Shown: positions 47,201 through 54,583 of the stretch, in pieces
Layout: each line of letters begins with the position of its first letter
Position numbering within the stretch: the stretch's first letter is position 1
Origin: an uncultured Bacteroidia bacterium
Lineage (GTDB): Bacteria; Bacteroidota; Bacteroidia; Bacteroidales; Prolixibacteraceae
Assembly: GCA_903902325.1 (NCBI GenBank)
Contig: CAIUUO010000192.1
Coordinates: 1 to 54,583 of the forward strand
Reading direction: 5' to 3'
DNA length: 54,583 bases
Notes under the pieces: model-generated
Told to the model about the DNA's origin: nothing
What the model saw: the letters and a program-made list of their open reading frames with translations, nothing else
Databases searched by the model: none
Position numbers and translations under genes: made by a program

Positions 47201-47467
47201 TTTGTACCGTCGTGAGCCGGTAAAATTGAAGACATAGTCAGGATATTTCTCAAACAGGGAGAAATTTTCTACCATGGTGTTCCTGATATTCGGGTTGATC
47301 GTTGTCGGATAATCCCACTGCCACTCGGTATCCATGTGGGCATACCCCACCAGGTACAATACCTTTTCTTTTGAAAGGTCAAATTTATCCTGTCTGCTCA
47401 ACGGTTGAGAGAACAAAAGAAACGGAATAGCCATTGCTATAACAAATCCCAGAAATTTTCGTGTCAT
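44204..47467 (-). CDS. GH38 alpha-mannosidase, 1087 aa, paralogue A
   Basis: Signal peptide at residues 1-20 (ending LLFSQ). The GH38 zinc site is visible: His44 and Asp46 in GYAHMDTEWQWDYP, Asp157 in YMLPDCFGFLANCP (equivalent to the nucleophile Asp of the family's DPFGH-type motif), and His in LLLIEHSAGSLSSQAYMKRLNRKNE. C-terminal beta-sandwich domains follow, with IRSFAVKFDKP near the end of the catalytic chain, then about 200 further residues. Members are retaining exo-alpha-mannosidases. It is strikingly similar along its full length to the 48783-52049 gene. It carries a GRLGRGGP insertion (residues about 871-878) that the paralogue lacks. It starts 53 bases after the unknown 414-aa gene. 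Confidence 0.93.
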   Translation of the reverse strand: MTRKFLGFVIAMAIPFLLFSQPLSRQDKFDLSKEKVLYLVGYAHMDTEWQWDYPTTINPNIRNTMVENFSLFEKYPDYVFNFTGSRRYKMMEEYYPDLFPKVAEYVKQGRWHISGSSVDEGEVNVSSSESLVRQVLYGNKYFKKEFGIASQDYMLPDCFGFLANCPTIWNHCGILGFSTQKFARIWHPAIDPPFNVGIWKGPDGKGIVAALNVAGYTSPVKARIDLDDKWNERLEENKKSGYSFDYAYYGVGDQGGAPRENDVRHAQGSIRNSDSKFKVIIASSDQMYKDITPEIHAKLPSYTGDLLLIEHSAGSLSSQAYMKRLNRKNEILAQSAEQLAVVADWAGGAKYPFEKLNRSWELLLGSQMHDILPGTSIPKAYEYAWNDEFVAANGFAEVLKNSTGVLSSQLNTQVKGKAVVVYNPVAMDREDLVTMEVEFARAPQNIAVFDKDEKEVPAQMISKEGNKVKLIFQAKVPSVGLAVYDVREAAAKSVKSTLTVTDRTLENEFYRVKIADNGDIASIFDKKVKKELLAKPAGLDFQLEQPRQFPSWNMDWKDRQKPPVGNLNEEAKIRIIEQGPVRVAIEVERNGRNSEISQIYSLAIGQTGKHLEVTNKIDWQSKGVSLKAAFPLAVSNPEATYNIGVGTIKRGNNVENKFEVPSKQWFDLTDKSGQYGVSILEDCRYGSDKPSDNTLRLTLLYTPGVSRGDIHQGSQDWGFHDIRYGIYGHNGDWRQAQSQWQGLFFNQPLIPFEAAAHNGTMGKSVSFLKTSSPSIGVMAFKKMEDSNYYLLRVTELDGVDQKALNISFPAKVIEAYEVNGQEEKIGSSDYANGKLNFSLSHYTIRSFAVKFDKPVRPMSIPKQQELDLAYDLDLFSPDNNRSDGRLGRGGPSFPAELISQEIESESIRFKIGSTVDEQNNAISCRGQEIELPKGEYNKLYIMATASNDVKDSILIGDKYCPLNVQGAFGFVGQFYNRRLTEDQRTVTKVITPFTRRDNIAWFASHRHIAYPSKNDAYQYCYIYKYEVNIPKGVQKVTLPNNNKIIVFSMTVAESSNDEGKALQPLYDYFDGAKDLELRQDKTPVPTL

Positions 47468-47520
47468 AATATTTGAATTATATTTTTTAAACTTTGATTT
47501 ACTTTAAAGAAACAGCATCG

Positions 47521-48765
47521 CTATTTTAGTTTGGTCTTCCATATCCTTTTAATGGTTTCTTCCTGCGAATAACCAACCGGACATGACGCACTTTTTGTGT
47601 TGGCAAAATAGGTACGCAATGTTTGGTTGGGACATGATATCATCCGACAGGCCGGCATTTGCAAGTGTCCGTTCGGATCCGTTTTTTTTATCCAGTCGAA
47701 GGCGTATTCGAGCCATTTATTTCTGGCATCCTCCTTCTGAGTTGCCAACCAGGAGATTTCGTCATAGCCCCAAATAAAAATGGTGGTTGTATCGGCCACA
47801 TTCGTACTTCTGGACCTTCCGTAATTATCAAATTCAACGAGATAGGGCAGACTTTTGCAACTCCATCCGCTGGGCGAGACACATCCTTTGCTCTTGTTGT
47901 AGATGGCATCCAGATGATTTACCTTCAGTTCAGCTTCAGTAGGTTTTTCCGGAATGCCTTTTATTCGCAGCGGGAATGAGTTAAAATCAAGCAGGCTTTT
48001 GCCATCCCGGATAAACCCTCCGGTGGGAACGTGTCCGTCGAACAAGACATAGTGCCGGCGAGCATGTACTTTGGCATAAGCGCGAACTTTGTCCAGAAAT
48101 TCCGCATAAATTTGATGATCCTTATCGTCCGCTCCGATGAGTCCGACCTGTCCCAAATGGAAAGCCTCGCAGCCAATGTTGATATATGAAGCGGTCAGAT
48201 AATAAAACCAAAGTCTGGTTTCCAGGTTGTTAATGATTGGAACGCCGCCTCTGCCACCGGCTTGGGCAGGCCTGTTGGCTCTTTTGATGATCGAATCGCA
48301 GCGGAAGGTACGGTCCTCAACAGGAAGATTAAAATCAGTAAAAACCCAGGCCGGTATTTTGAGGTTATTTATATCTCGGGTAACCTGCTCGAATAAACAA
48401 CCCTGGAAAATGATATCAGGATCAAATGCATGAAGTTGATCGATTAAACCCTTGGCATAGACAAATAATTCAGGATCATTAAATTTGCTTTCCTCACCCC
48501 AGCGATATATCGCCCTGCCAATAAATTTTACACCCATGTTCTTAATCATTCGGATATCGTCTTCCCGGTAAGGGAATTGATATCCTTCAGGTTTACCGGG
48601 AACCAAAAAATATCCCATGGTTATTGACCTGTCCAGGTAGTTTTCGAGTACTTCCCTGGAGATTCCGTTCTGGTCGAAAGAATAGTTTTTCTTTTTAACT
48701 GCAAAGCTTTCTGAAGATATTAGCAGCAAAAGAAACGCCACTGATAATAGTTTAATTTTTTTCAT
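47521..48765 (-). CDS. Unrecognised exported 414-aa protein, possible new TIM-barrel glycosidase
   Basis: Signal peptide at residues 1-22 (ending ESFA). I do not recognise the family. The pattern is beta/alpha-barrel-like: strand-type segments ending in acidic or aromatic residues occur at VKFIGRAIYRWGEE (79-92), DIIFQGCLFEQV (117-128), INIGCEAFHLGQVG (196-209), YVLFDGHVPTGG (239-250), PYLVEFDNYGR (307-317) and FIWGYDEISW (330-339). Glu126, Glu200, Glu311 and Asp335/Glu336 are candidate catalytic acids. A GGRGG loop is at 170-174, and the C-terminal part has several Cys. It sits between the two GH38 paralogues with gaps of 17 and 53 bases, so a role on the same alpha-mannoside substrate is the best guess from context only. 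Confidence 0.8.
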   Translation of the reverse strand: MKKIKLLSVAFLLLLISSESFAVKKKNYSFDQNGISREVLENYLDRSITMGYFLVPGKPEGYQFPYREDDIRMIKNMGVKFIGRAIYRWGEESKFNDPELFVYAKGLIDQLHAFDPDIIFQGCLFEQVTRDINNLKIPAWVFTDFNLPVEDRTFRCDSIIKRANRPAQAGGRGGVPIINNLETRLWFYYLTASYINIGCEAFHLGQVGLIGADDKDHQIYAEFLDKVRAYAKVHARRHYVLFDGHVPTGGFIRDGKSLLDFNSFPLRIKGIPEKPTEAELKVNHLDAIYNKSKGCVSPSGWSCKSLPYLVEFDNYGRSRSTNVADTTTIFIWGYDEISWLATQKEDARNKWLEYAFDWIKKTDPNGHLQMPACRMISCPNQTLRTYFANTKSASCPVGYSQEETIKRIWKTKLK

Positions 48766-48782
48766 GGATCTATTTTTTAAGT

Positions 48783-51700
48783 TTATTTCCCCTGAGTAAC
48801 CTGAGCACTTTCTCGCAATTGGATCGGAGTATTGGTTTGAAAATCATCATATAAAGGCTGTAATGCCTTCAAATCATGAACATTTCCCTTGACAGCAGTG
48901 ATCGCGAAAATCTTGATCTTCTGGTTGTTTGGAAGGGTGATTGTTTTTGCACCCTGCGGAATATTGATTTCGTATTTATAGATATAACAGTATTGGTATG
49001 AATCGTTTTTTGATGGATATCCTATGTGGCGGTGCGAAGCAAACCATGCAATGTTATCTTGCTTCACGAACGCGTTGTCGATTGAAGTTACTCCGTATTT
49101 GTCGGGTGTCAGGTTGCGATTGTACCATTGGCCATTGAAACCGGTTCCGCTTTGAACATTCAATGGGTAAGACGTGCCATCCACCTGTAAATTGTCTTTT
49201 ACATCCGATGTTGCCGAAGCCAGGATGCAAAGTTTTGTATAGTTACCCTGAGGAATATTGATTACCTGGTTTTTGCAGTTTACCGCATTATTCTGTGTAT
49301 CAATGGTGCTTCCGATTTTGAAATGGATATCCTCACTGACAACTTCAGCGGGAATCAATTCGGCGGGGAAAGAATAGCGGTTGAAATTGCCGTCAGTCCG
49401 GTTATGATCGAAACTGAAGACATCCGCATTAAATGGCAGTTCTACCACTTCCTGTTCAGGTTTGTTGACTGGTTTTGCCGGAGCTTCCAGTTTAACGGCA
49501 AAGCTTCGGATGGTATAGTGTGACAGATTGAAGTTCAATTTATCCCCCTTGAATTCCGCCTTGCCAATTTTCTTTTCCTGACCGTTTACTTCATAAGCAT
49601 CGGTCACCTTACCAGGAAAACTAAGGCTCTGGGCTTTCAAATCCTGCCCTGAGAGTTCGTTTACGCGAACAAGGTAATAGTCTCCGGCTTCCATTTTTTT
49701 GAATGCCATCACTCCAACTGATGTTGAACCGGGTTTCAGCAACGAAATGCTCTTGCCAAGCATCCCTTCATGTTTCGAAACTTCGAAAGCCCGCAAAGGC
49801 TGATTGAAGAACATCGCTTTGGTTTGCGATTGTCCTTTTCTCCAGTCGCCCACGTGGCCGTAAATAGCGTAACGGAAATCGTGTTTGCCCCAATCCTGTG
49901 TTGTCTGGAAAGCCATATCGCCATTGAATGCATTTGCTTTTGGCGTATACAAAAGGGTCAAACGAATGGTATTATCGCTGGGTTTGTCTGAACCATACTT
50001 GCAATCTTCGAAAATTGAAACCCCGTATTGTCCCGATTTGTCAGTCAGATCGAACCACAATTTCGATGGAACTTCAAACTTCTTTTCATGGTTATTATTG
50101 CGCTGGATGGTTCCAACACCCAGATTGTATGTTGCCATTTCATTCTCAACAGTCAGCGGGAAAGCCGCTTTCAAACTGACCTCTTTCGATTGCCAGTCGA
50201 CCTTGTTGGTTACTGACAACTGTTTTCCTGTTTCCCCGGCAGAAAGACTGTAAACCTGAACAATCTCGGAGTTCATGCCTTTGCGCTTAACTTCGATAGC
50301 CACACGAACCGGCCCTTGTTCTGCGATACTGATTTGGGCATCTTCATCCATATGGCCAATGGCTGGTTTTTTACGATCTTTCCAGTCCATGTTCCATGCT
50401 GGCCAATCTTTAGGTTGTTCCTGTAAGAATTCCAAACTGGCTGGTTTTGCCAGAATTTCCTTTTTGGCTTTCTTGTCGAAGATGCTCAGGATATCGCCGT
50501 TGTCGGCAATTTTCACGACATAGAATTCATTCTCCAGCGAACGATTGGTTACAGAAAGTGTCGATTTTGAGGCGCTTTTTGCTGCTGATTCACGAACATC
50601 AAAAACAGCCAGTCCCAGAGATGGTAATTGGGCGCGGAAAATCACACTTACTTTATTCTCTTTTTTGCTGGTAATCTGCGAAGGAACCTCTTTCCCGTTT
50701 TGATCAAATATCGCCAGGTTTTCAGGTAATTTCGAATATTCCATTTCGGCACAAACCACATCTTCACGATCGGCAGCAACCGGATTGTAAACCACCACAG
50801 CACGACCTTTCGTCTGAGTATTGAGTTTGGAAGAAACCATGCCAACCGAGTTTTTCAGCACTTCGGCGAAACCGTTGGCGGCAATAAATTCATCGTTCCA
50901 GGCATATTGATAGGCAATTGGGATGGACGTTCCCGGTAGGATATCATGGAACTGGCTTCCCAATACCAATTCCCATGCATTATTTAATTTTTCAAACGGA
51001 TAGCTGGAACCGCCGAGCCAATCTGCAGCAACGGCAGCCTGTTCAGCGGATTGGGCTAAAAGCTCATTTTTCCGGTTTAAACGCTTCATGTATGATTGCG
51101 AAGTCATCGAACCGGCACTGTGTTCAATCAGCAACAAATCGCCTGAATAAACAGGCATTTTTGCCCTCAGTTCGGGAGTAACTTCTTTGTACATCTGATC
51201 GGATGCCGCAAGAATTACCTTGAATTTGGCGTCGCTCTTTTTCAGGCTGCCAACAGCATTCACCACATCGTTTTCACGAGGAGCACCACCCTGGTCGCCA
51301 ACGCCGTAATAACGGTAATCGAACGAAAAACCATATTTTTTGTAGTCATCCGACAAACGTGCATCCCATTCTTTGTCCTGGTCGAGTCGCGGAACTACTT
51401 TTCCAACATAATTTGTGGCATTCAAGGCAGCAATGATTCCTTTTCCGTCGGGGCCGTTCCAAACTCCCACGTTGAAAGGAAGTCCTGACGCCGAACCCCA
51501 GCTCAATTTCTGTGTTGAAAAGCCAAGAAGCCCGCAATGGTTCCAGATAGATGGCACATTGGCCAAAAATCCGAAACAGTCGGGCAGCATGTAATCGACG
51601 CTTTCTTTCCCGAATTCGTTTCTGAAATAATTATTTCCGTACAGCACCTGACGCACCAGCGATTCGGAAGATGAAATATTTACTTCGCCCTCGTCGACCG

Positions 51701-52049
51701 ATGAACCGGAAACATGCCAGCGTCCCTGTTTTATATATTGAGCAACTTTCTGGTACATTTCGGGATAATACTCTTTCATCATTTTGTATCGTCGCGAACC
51801 GGTGAAATTGAATACGTAATCAGGATATTTTTCAAAAAGGTAGAAATTCTCTTCCATGGTGTTCCTGATACTATTGTCGATTGTCGCAGGATAATCCCAG
51901 AGCCATTCGGAATCCAGATGGGCGTAGCCAATTGTGTACAAAACCCGATCCTTGTTGAGATCATATTTTTCCTGTTGCGCTTTGGGTTGTGAAAACAACA
52001 GCATCGGGCTAATCAGCCAGAATAGAAAGGCGAAATATTTCTTTTTCAT
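48783..52049 (-). CDS. GH38 alpha-mannosidase, 1088 aa, paralogue B
   Basis: Signal peptide at residues 1-20 (ending LLFSQ). The zinc site is conserved at the same numbering as in paralogue A: His44 and Asp46 in GYAHLDSEWLWDYP, Asp157 in YMLPDCFGFLANVP, and His in LLLIEHSAGSMTSQSYMKRLNRKNE. The two proteins are nearly equal in length and collinear, with long identical blocks such as EKYPDYVFNFTGSRRYKMM and VSSSVDEGEVN-type sequence, so they arose by gene duplication. In the +1 region of the active site, A has ARIWHPAIDPPFNVG where B has LSWGSASGLPFNVG, a likely specificity difference. Paralogue B is upstream in transcription, 34 bases after the alpha/beta hydrolase. Confidence 0.93.
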   Translation of the reverse strand: MKKKYFAFLFWLISPMLLFSQPKAQQEKYDLNKDRVLYTIGYAHLDSEWLWDYPATIDNSIRNTMEENFYLFEKYPDYVFNFTGSRRYKMMKEYYPEMYQKVAQYIKQGRWHVSGSSVDEGEVNISSSESLVRQVLYGNNYFRNEFGKESVDYMLPDCFGFLANVPSIWNHCGLLGFSTQKLSWGSASGLPFNVGVWNGPDGKGIIAALNATNYVGKVVPRLDQDKEWDARLSDDYKKYGFSFDYRYYGVGDQGGAPRENDVVNAVGSLKKSDAKFKVILAASDQMYKEVTPELRAKMPVYSGDLLLIEHSAGSMTSQSYMKRLNRKNELLAQSAEQAAVAADWLGGSSYPFEKLNNAWELVLGSQFHDILPGTSIPIAYQYAWNDEFIAANGFAEVLKNSVGMVSSKLNTQTKGRAVVVYNPVAADREDVVCAEMEYSKLPENLAIFDQNGKEVPSQITSKKENKVSVIFRAQLPSLGLAVFDVRESAAKSASKSTLSVTNRSLENEFYVVKIADNGDILSIFDKKAKKEILAKPASLEFLQEQPKDWPAWNMDWKDRKKPAIGHMDEDAQISIAEQGPVRVAIEVKRKGMNSEIVQVYSLSAGETGKQLSVTNKVDWQSKEVSLKAAFPLTVENEMATYNLGVGTIQRNNNHEKKFEVPSKLWFDLTDKSGQYGVSIFEDCKYGSDKPSDNTIRLTLLYTPKANAFNGDMAFQTTQDWGKHDFRYAIYGHVGDWRKGQSQTKAMFFNQPLRAFEVSKHEGMLGKSISLLKPGSTSVGVMAFKKMEAGDYYLVRVNELSGQDLKAQSLSFPGKVTDAYEVNGQEKKIGKAEFKGDKLNFNLSHYTIRSFAVKLEAPAKPVNKPEQEVVELPFNADVFSFDHNRTDGNFNRYSFPAELIPAEVVSEDIHFKIGSTIDTQNNAVNCKNQVINIPQGNYTKLCILASATSDVKDNLQVDGTSYPLNVQSGTGFNGQWYNRNLTPDKYGVTSIDNAFVKQDNIAWFASHRHIGYPSKNDSYQYCYIYKYEINIPQGAKTITLPNNQKIKIFAITAVKGNVHDLKALQPLYDDFQTNTPIQLRESAQVTQGK

Positions 52050-52083
52050 GATTATAATTGTGCCAATTCGGCATTTAGTGAAA

Positions 52084-53460
52084 TTAATTTTTTAAAACCG
52101 CTCCTGCTGAAGGCTTCGATTTCAATCCTACACTATTCACGGTCACGATTGAATAGGTGTGTTTTTCTCCGGCTTTAACGGATGAATCGAGGTAAATCAT
52201 CTGCGACATCGGTTGAGCAGGAGTGTCGTGATAAGTCATGGATTGAAATAACGGACGTCCAAATTTACCAATCGGCATTTTCGGTACCTGGGCCAATTCT
52301 TTGCCATCACGCAGTATGATAAAACAACGAATTCCACTCTCAAAATCGGCCTTAGCATTCCAAACTATCACTGTTCCAGATTCTTCACCGGATGAAACCT
52401 GAACATCGAATGGTGCCTGAGGCGGAGTCTGATCACTCACGGCTCCGGTTTTGATATATTCGAGCCAGTCTTTGGCAACTTTTTCGGTTGGCAGCCAGAC
52501 CGCTTCGGTTGGATTGCCTTTGAACTTTTTGGCCGGCAACATCTGATCGCCAGATATAGAGGCTAACCATCCTTTTTTTACATCGATCGGCTTCAGATTC
52601 TGATCTTTGCTGTTTTTATCGGGTAATCTCATGGCCATGCAAGCATCCAGATACGGAATTGCCAGGTAACGGGAGTCACCACATTCATGTCCGGTTCTTG
52701 GATCCTGTGCAAAACCGATCGGAGCTCCCTTCGCGCGAAATTCCGTAAAGGTTGCCAAAGTCCCGATTCCCGGAAGATTATTCTTTTCTTTTAACCCCGG
52801 GTTACACATGGCAGGAATTCCATATACAGCCACCGGAATTTCAGGTTGAGGAAATTCCGGTTTGGTGCGGAACATAGCTGCCGATCCGGATCGCAGCCAC
52901 ATGGCGACGACCCGCTCCGGATGTAAACAGGCCATTACATCGGCCCAGATGCCGCCGCCGGAGTGACCCCATAAAACCCATGGAACAGTTTCAATCTCGG
53001 AATGCCCTGATTTGTTAGCAAATTCACCAAGCGCCCTGAGAAAAGTTTTTTCGGAACCATGACGCGGGTCGAACCAACATTCTGAACCTCCGGGCGAAAG
53101 GTCTATTTTTTCATTCAGCACGTGATAGGAAGGACCGAGTAGCACGCAATCCCACTTTTTTGCCAACGCCTGCCACTGCAAATCATAAGCGGCTGTTGAA
53201 CCCTCTTTTGAAGCTGTAGTACCCGCGCCGTGTTGGTGTACAATAACTCCCCTAATTGTTTTCACTCCATCAGGAATCCAAAGTGTATAAGTAACACCCA
53301 CCGGCAACTCACCCTCTACTGACGAAGGTGCATATTCAACTTTGAAGTATTCACCGGATGGACGAACCTCTGCGGAAAATCCTAACATGTAAATCATATT
53401 AAAGGCCAATATGAAAATCATTTTCCGCGCTGTTGCCAGAGAAATTGTACCGTTCATCAT
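52084..53460 (-). CDS. Exported alpha/beta hydrolase with C-terminal fibronectin-III-like domain
   Basis: The protein is 458 aa. The leader (hydrophobic residues about 13-30, ending GFSA) follows ATG at 53460; an internal Met14 (ATG at 53421) would give a shorter leader. Residues 50-320 form an alpha/beta hydrolase: VHQHGAG (74-80) supplies an oxyanion-hole His-Gly, Ser167 in WGHSGGG is the nucleophile, and His258 in RTGHECGD is the likely catalytic His. Residues about 345-458 look like a fibronectin type III domain (PPQAPFDVQVSS and YSIVTVNSVGLKSKPSAG). Carbohydrate esterase activity, such as deacetylation, is inferred from location. It is not closely related to the double hydrolase at 36833-38359. 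Confidence 0.85.
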   Translation of the reverse strand: MMNGTISLATARKMIFILAFNMIYMLGFSAEVRPSGEYFKVEYAPSSVEGELPVGVTYTLWIPDGVKTIRGVIVHQHGAGTTASKEGSTAAYDLQWQALAKKWDCVLLGPSYHVLNEKIDLSPGGSECWFDPRHGSEKTFLRALGEFANKSGHSEIETVPWVLWGHSGGGIWADVMACLHPERVVAMWLRSGSAAMFRTKPEFPQPEIPVAVYGIPAMCNPGLKEKNNLPGIGTLATFTEFRAKGAPIGFAQDPRTGHECGDSRYLAIPYLDACMAMRLPDKNSKDQNLKPIDVKKGWLASISGDQMLPAKKFKGNPTEAVWLPTEKVAKDWLEYIKTGAVSDQTPPQAPFDVQVSSGEESGTVIVWNAKADFESGIRCFIILRDGKELAQVPKMPIGKFGRPLFQSMTYHDTPAQPMSQMIYLDSSVKAGEKHTYSIVTVNSVGLKSKPSAGAVLKN

Positions 53461-53488
53461 TAATTCAAATTTTAGGGTCTGTAGTTTT

Positions 53489-54583
53489 TTATTTCAATGC
53501 TTTAATGCGGAAATTCCGGTATTCCATTTGTCCGCGATCGGCTTCGAGTCCCATTGGACCTGTTACCGGAATTTTGAGCGCCTCTTCGAGGATTTCACCG
53601 TTACAGGTGCAGTGGGCGATGTTGTCCTTTACAACCACCTCGATTTTATTCCAATCCTGGGGTTTATAGTTCTTAAGGTCTTTGTAGGGACCTGCTACCA
53701 GGTAATCGCGACATTGTAATTGTAGCCCCCGCAAGTAAATGCCGCTATCTGCATTCACCCCTGCACGAAATTCAATGGTAAAACTGAAATCTCCCTGGTA
53801 ATCCTGGGTCGTCCAGATGCTTATAAGATGCGGACCCTTTGCCTCATTCCATGGATTTACTGTAAGAATCCCATCCCGCGCTGTAAAGCGACCGTCTTTT
53901 GACTCATTTTTACCATCGAACGTCTCATAAAGAGTTTCCTCCTGTTTTTTGCTGCGGTAACACCATCCGGTCAAATCTTTTCCATTAAAGGGGCTTGAAT
54001 AGTCGGAGGTCAGGAGAGCAATATTTTCTCCTGCCAAAGGATATAACTTATTCTGTGTTTCAGTAACCGTTAAAGTTCCCTGCTGACGACTGTCATTAGA
54101 TGAACCCCCGATCATGATTTTAAAAGTTCCGGGCTCAACCACCCGCTTCATTTCACGGTTCCAAAGCCAAAGCGCTTCTGAGCCGATTTTAAAGCTTACT
54201 TCTTTAATTTCTCCCGGCTGAAGCGTCACACGACTAAATCCTTTCAATGATTTCACCGGAGTTGTTACGCTGCCAACTTCATCTCGTACATACATTTGCA
54301 CTACTTCCGTTCCCTCAACTTGTCCGGTGTTTTTTACCGAAATTTTTACGGTGGCCGTTCCATCGGTTGGTATGGTTTCGGGTGATATCTTTATCCCGGA
54401 ATATTCAAAAGTGGTATAACTCAAGCCATATCCGAACGGATATTGCGGAGTATTCTGAATATCAACATAGTTGTGCTTTGAAGAAGGTTTGTGGTTGTAA
54501 TAGAAAGGGATCTGACCAACCGAACGGGGAAAAGTAACAGGTAATTTTCCAGATGGGTTCACCTTGCCAAACAAAACATCAGC
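53489..54583 (-). CDS. GH3 C-terminal region fused to a DUF1080 (3-keto-glycoside hydrolase-type) domain, partial
   Basis: The frame is open through the window edge, so the N-terminus and GH3 catalytic barrel are missing; 364 codons are visible. The first part has GH3 C-terminal motifs (FGKVNPSGKLPVTFP, PFGYGLSYTTFEYS) and a fibronectin-III-like domain (STATVKISVKNTG-type, LKGFSRVTLQPGE). From about residue 195 to the end lies a DUF1080 jelly-roll: PFNGKDLTGW, DGILTVNP, DFSFTIEFRAG, SGIYLRG, WNKIEVVVKDN, and GPMGLEADRGQMEYRNFRIKAL. Some DUF1080 proteins hydrolyse 3-keto-glycosides, and others may bind glycans. The fusion could pair ordinary and oxidative glycoside cleavage or provide a binding module. 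It is first in the transcription order seen here. Confidence 0.9.
   Translation of the reverse strand, partial: ADVLFGKVNPSGKLPVTFPRSVGQIPFYYNHKPSSKHNYVDIQNTPQYPFGYGLSYTTFEYSGIKISPETIPTDGTATVKISVKNTGQVEGTEVVQMYVRDEVGSVTTPVKSLKGFSRVTLQPGEIKEVSFKIGSEALWLWNREMKRVVEPGTFKIMIGGSSNDSRQQGTLTVTETQNKLYPLAGENIALLTSDYSSPFNGKDLTGWCYRSKKQEETLYETFDGKNESKDGRFTARDGILTVNPWNEAKGPHLISIWTTQDYQGDFSFTIEFRAGVNADSGIYLRGLQLQCRDYLVAGPYKDLKNYKPQDWNKIEVVVKDNIAHCTCNGEILEEALKIPVTGPMGLEADRGQMEYRNFRIKALK

Noticed and set aside
1-54583. tRNA, rRNA, CRISPR arrays and transposases
   Set aside because: No cloverleaf-like segment, ribosomal sequence, regularly spaced repeat or transposase-like open frame was seen; the spacers are too short for most of these.

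Overview
The window reads as a fragment of a Bacteroidota chromosome, probably a free-living or sediment/marine polysaccharide degrader. The grounds are a type IX secretion sorting domain on one glycosidase (10051-12687), Bacteroidota-style N-termini ending in AQ or GQ on most enzymes, AT-rich spacers without clear Shine-Dalgarno sequences, and the enzyme families present. Both ends cut genes: a lactonase at position 1 and a GH3-DUF1080 fusion at 54583. All 27 genes lie on the minus strand, so transcription runs from high to low coordinates. No gene-free stretch exceeds 271 bases.

Layout in the direction of transcription. (A) 54583-44204: GH3-DUF1080 fusion (partial), a fibronectin-tailed alpha/beta hydrolase, and two GH38 alpha-mannosidase paralogues flanking an unrecognised 414-aa exported protein. 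(B) 44009-32896: a 985-aa GH95-like protein, a GH3 lipoprotein with an inserted PA14 domain, a double alpha/beta hydrolase, a divergent GH92, and a GH71/99-like enzyme with a beta-trefoil tail. (C) 32764-8430: a second GH92, a GH95-like/DUF5703-type protein, GH43, two GH2 paralogues, GH95, two metallophosphoesterases, three sulfatases and a large T9SS-exported GH71/99-like enzyme. (D) 8322-6913: a fourth sulfatase. (E) 6723-2716: a two-part right-handed beta-helix protein and an exported aldo/keto reductase. (F) 2444-1: an exported mannonate-dehydratase-like enolase-superfamily enzyme and an exported lactonase. The blocks are separated by gaps of 107-271 bases; within blocks genes are 8-53 bases apart or overlap by four.

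Nearly every product carries an export signal, so this is a periplasmic or surface glycan-dismantling locus. Four GH38/GH92 enzymes plus two GH71/99-like enzymes point to alpha-mannose linkages. GH95, GH2, GH43 and GH3 point to fucose or galactose, uronic acid or galactose, and pentose or beta-glucose decorations. Four sulfatases, two phosphoesterases and two alpha/beta hydrolases suggest sulfate, possibly phosphate, and acyl groups. A sulfated, branched, mannose-rich heteroglycan is a reasonable inference but is not shown by the sequence. At the distal end, an exported aldo/keto reductase, dehydratase and lactonase could form an oxidative or acid-sugar branch outside the cytoplasm. No SusC/SusD pair, regulator, transporter or sulfatase-maturation gene is present here.

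I see no tRNA, rRNA, CRISPR array or transposase. Non-coding structures of note are a 207-bp element bounded by 20-bp inverted repeats (2484-2690), a perfect 14-bp palindrome beside a 9-bp inverted repeat (32798-32848), an ACAAAG-rich inverted repeat (44063-44165) and a nine-base G run at the GH2/GH95 junction (20543-20551).
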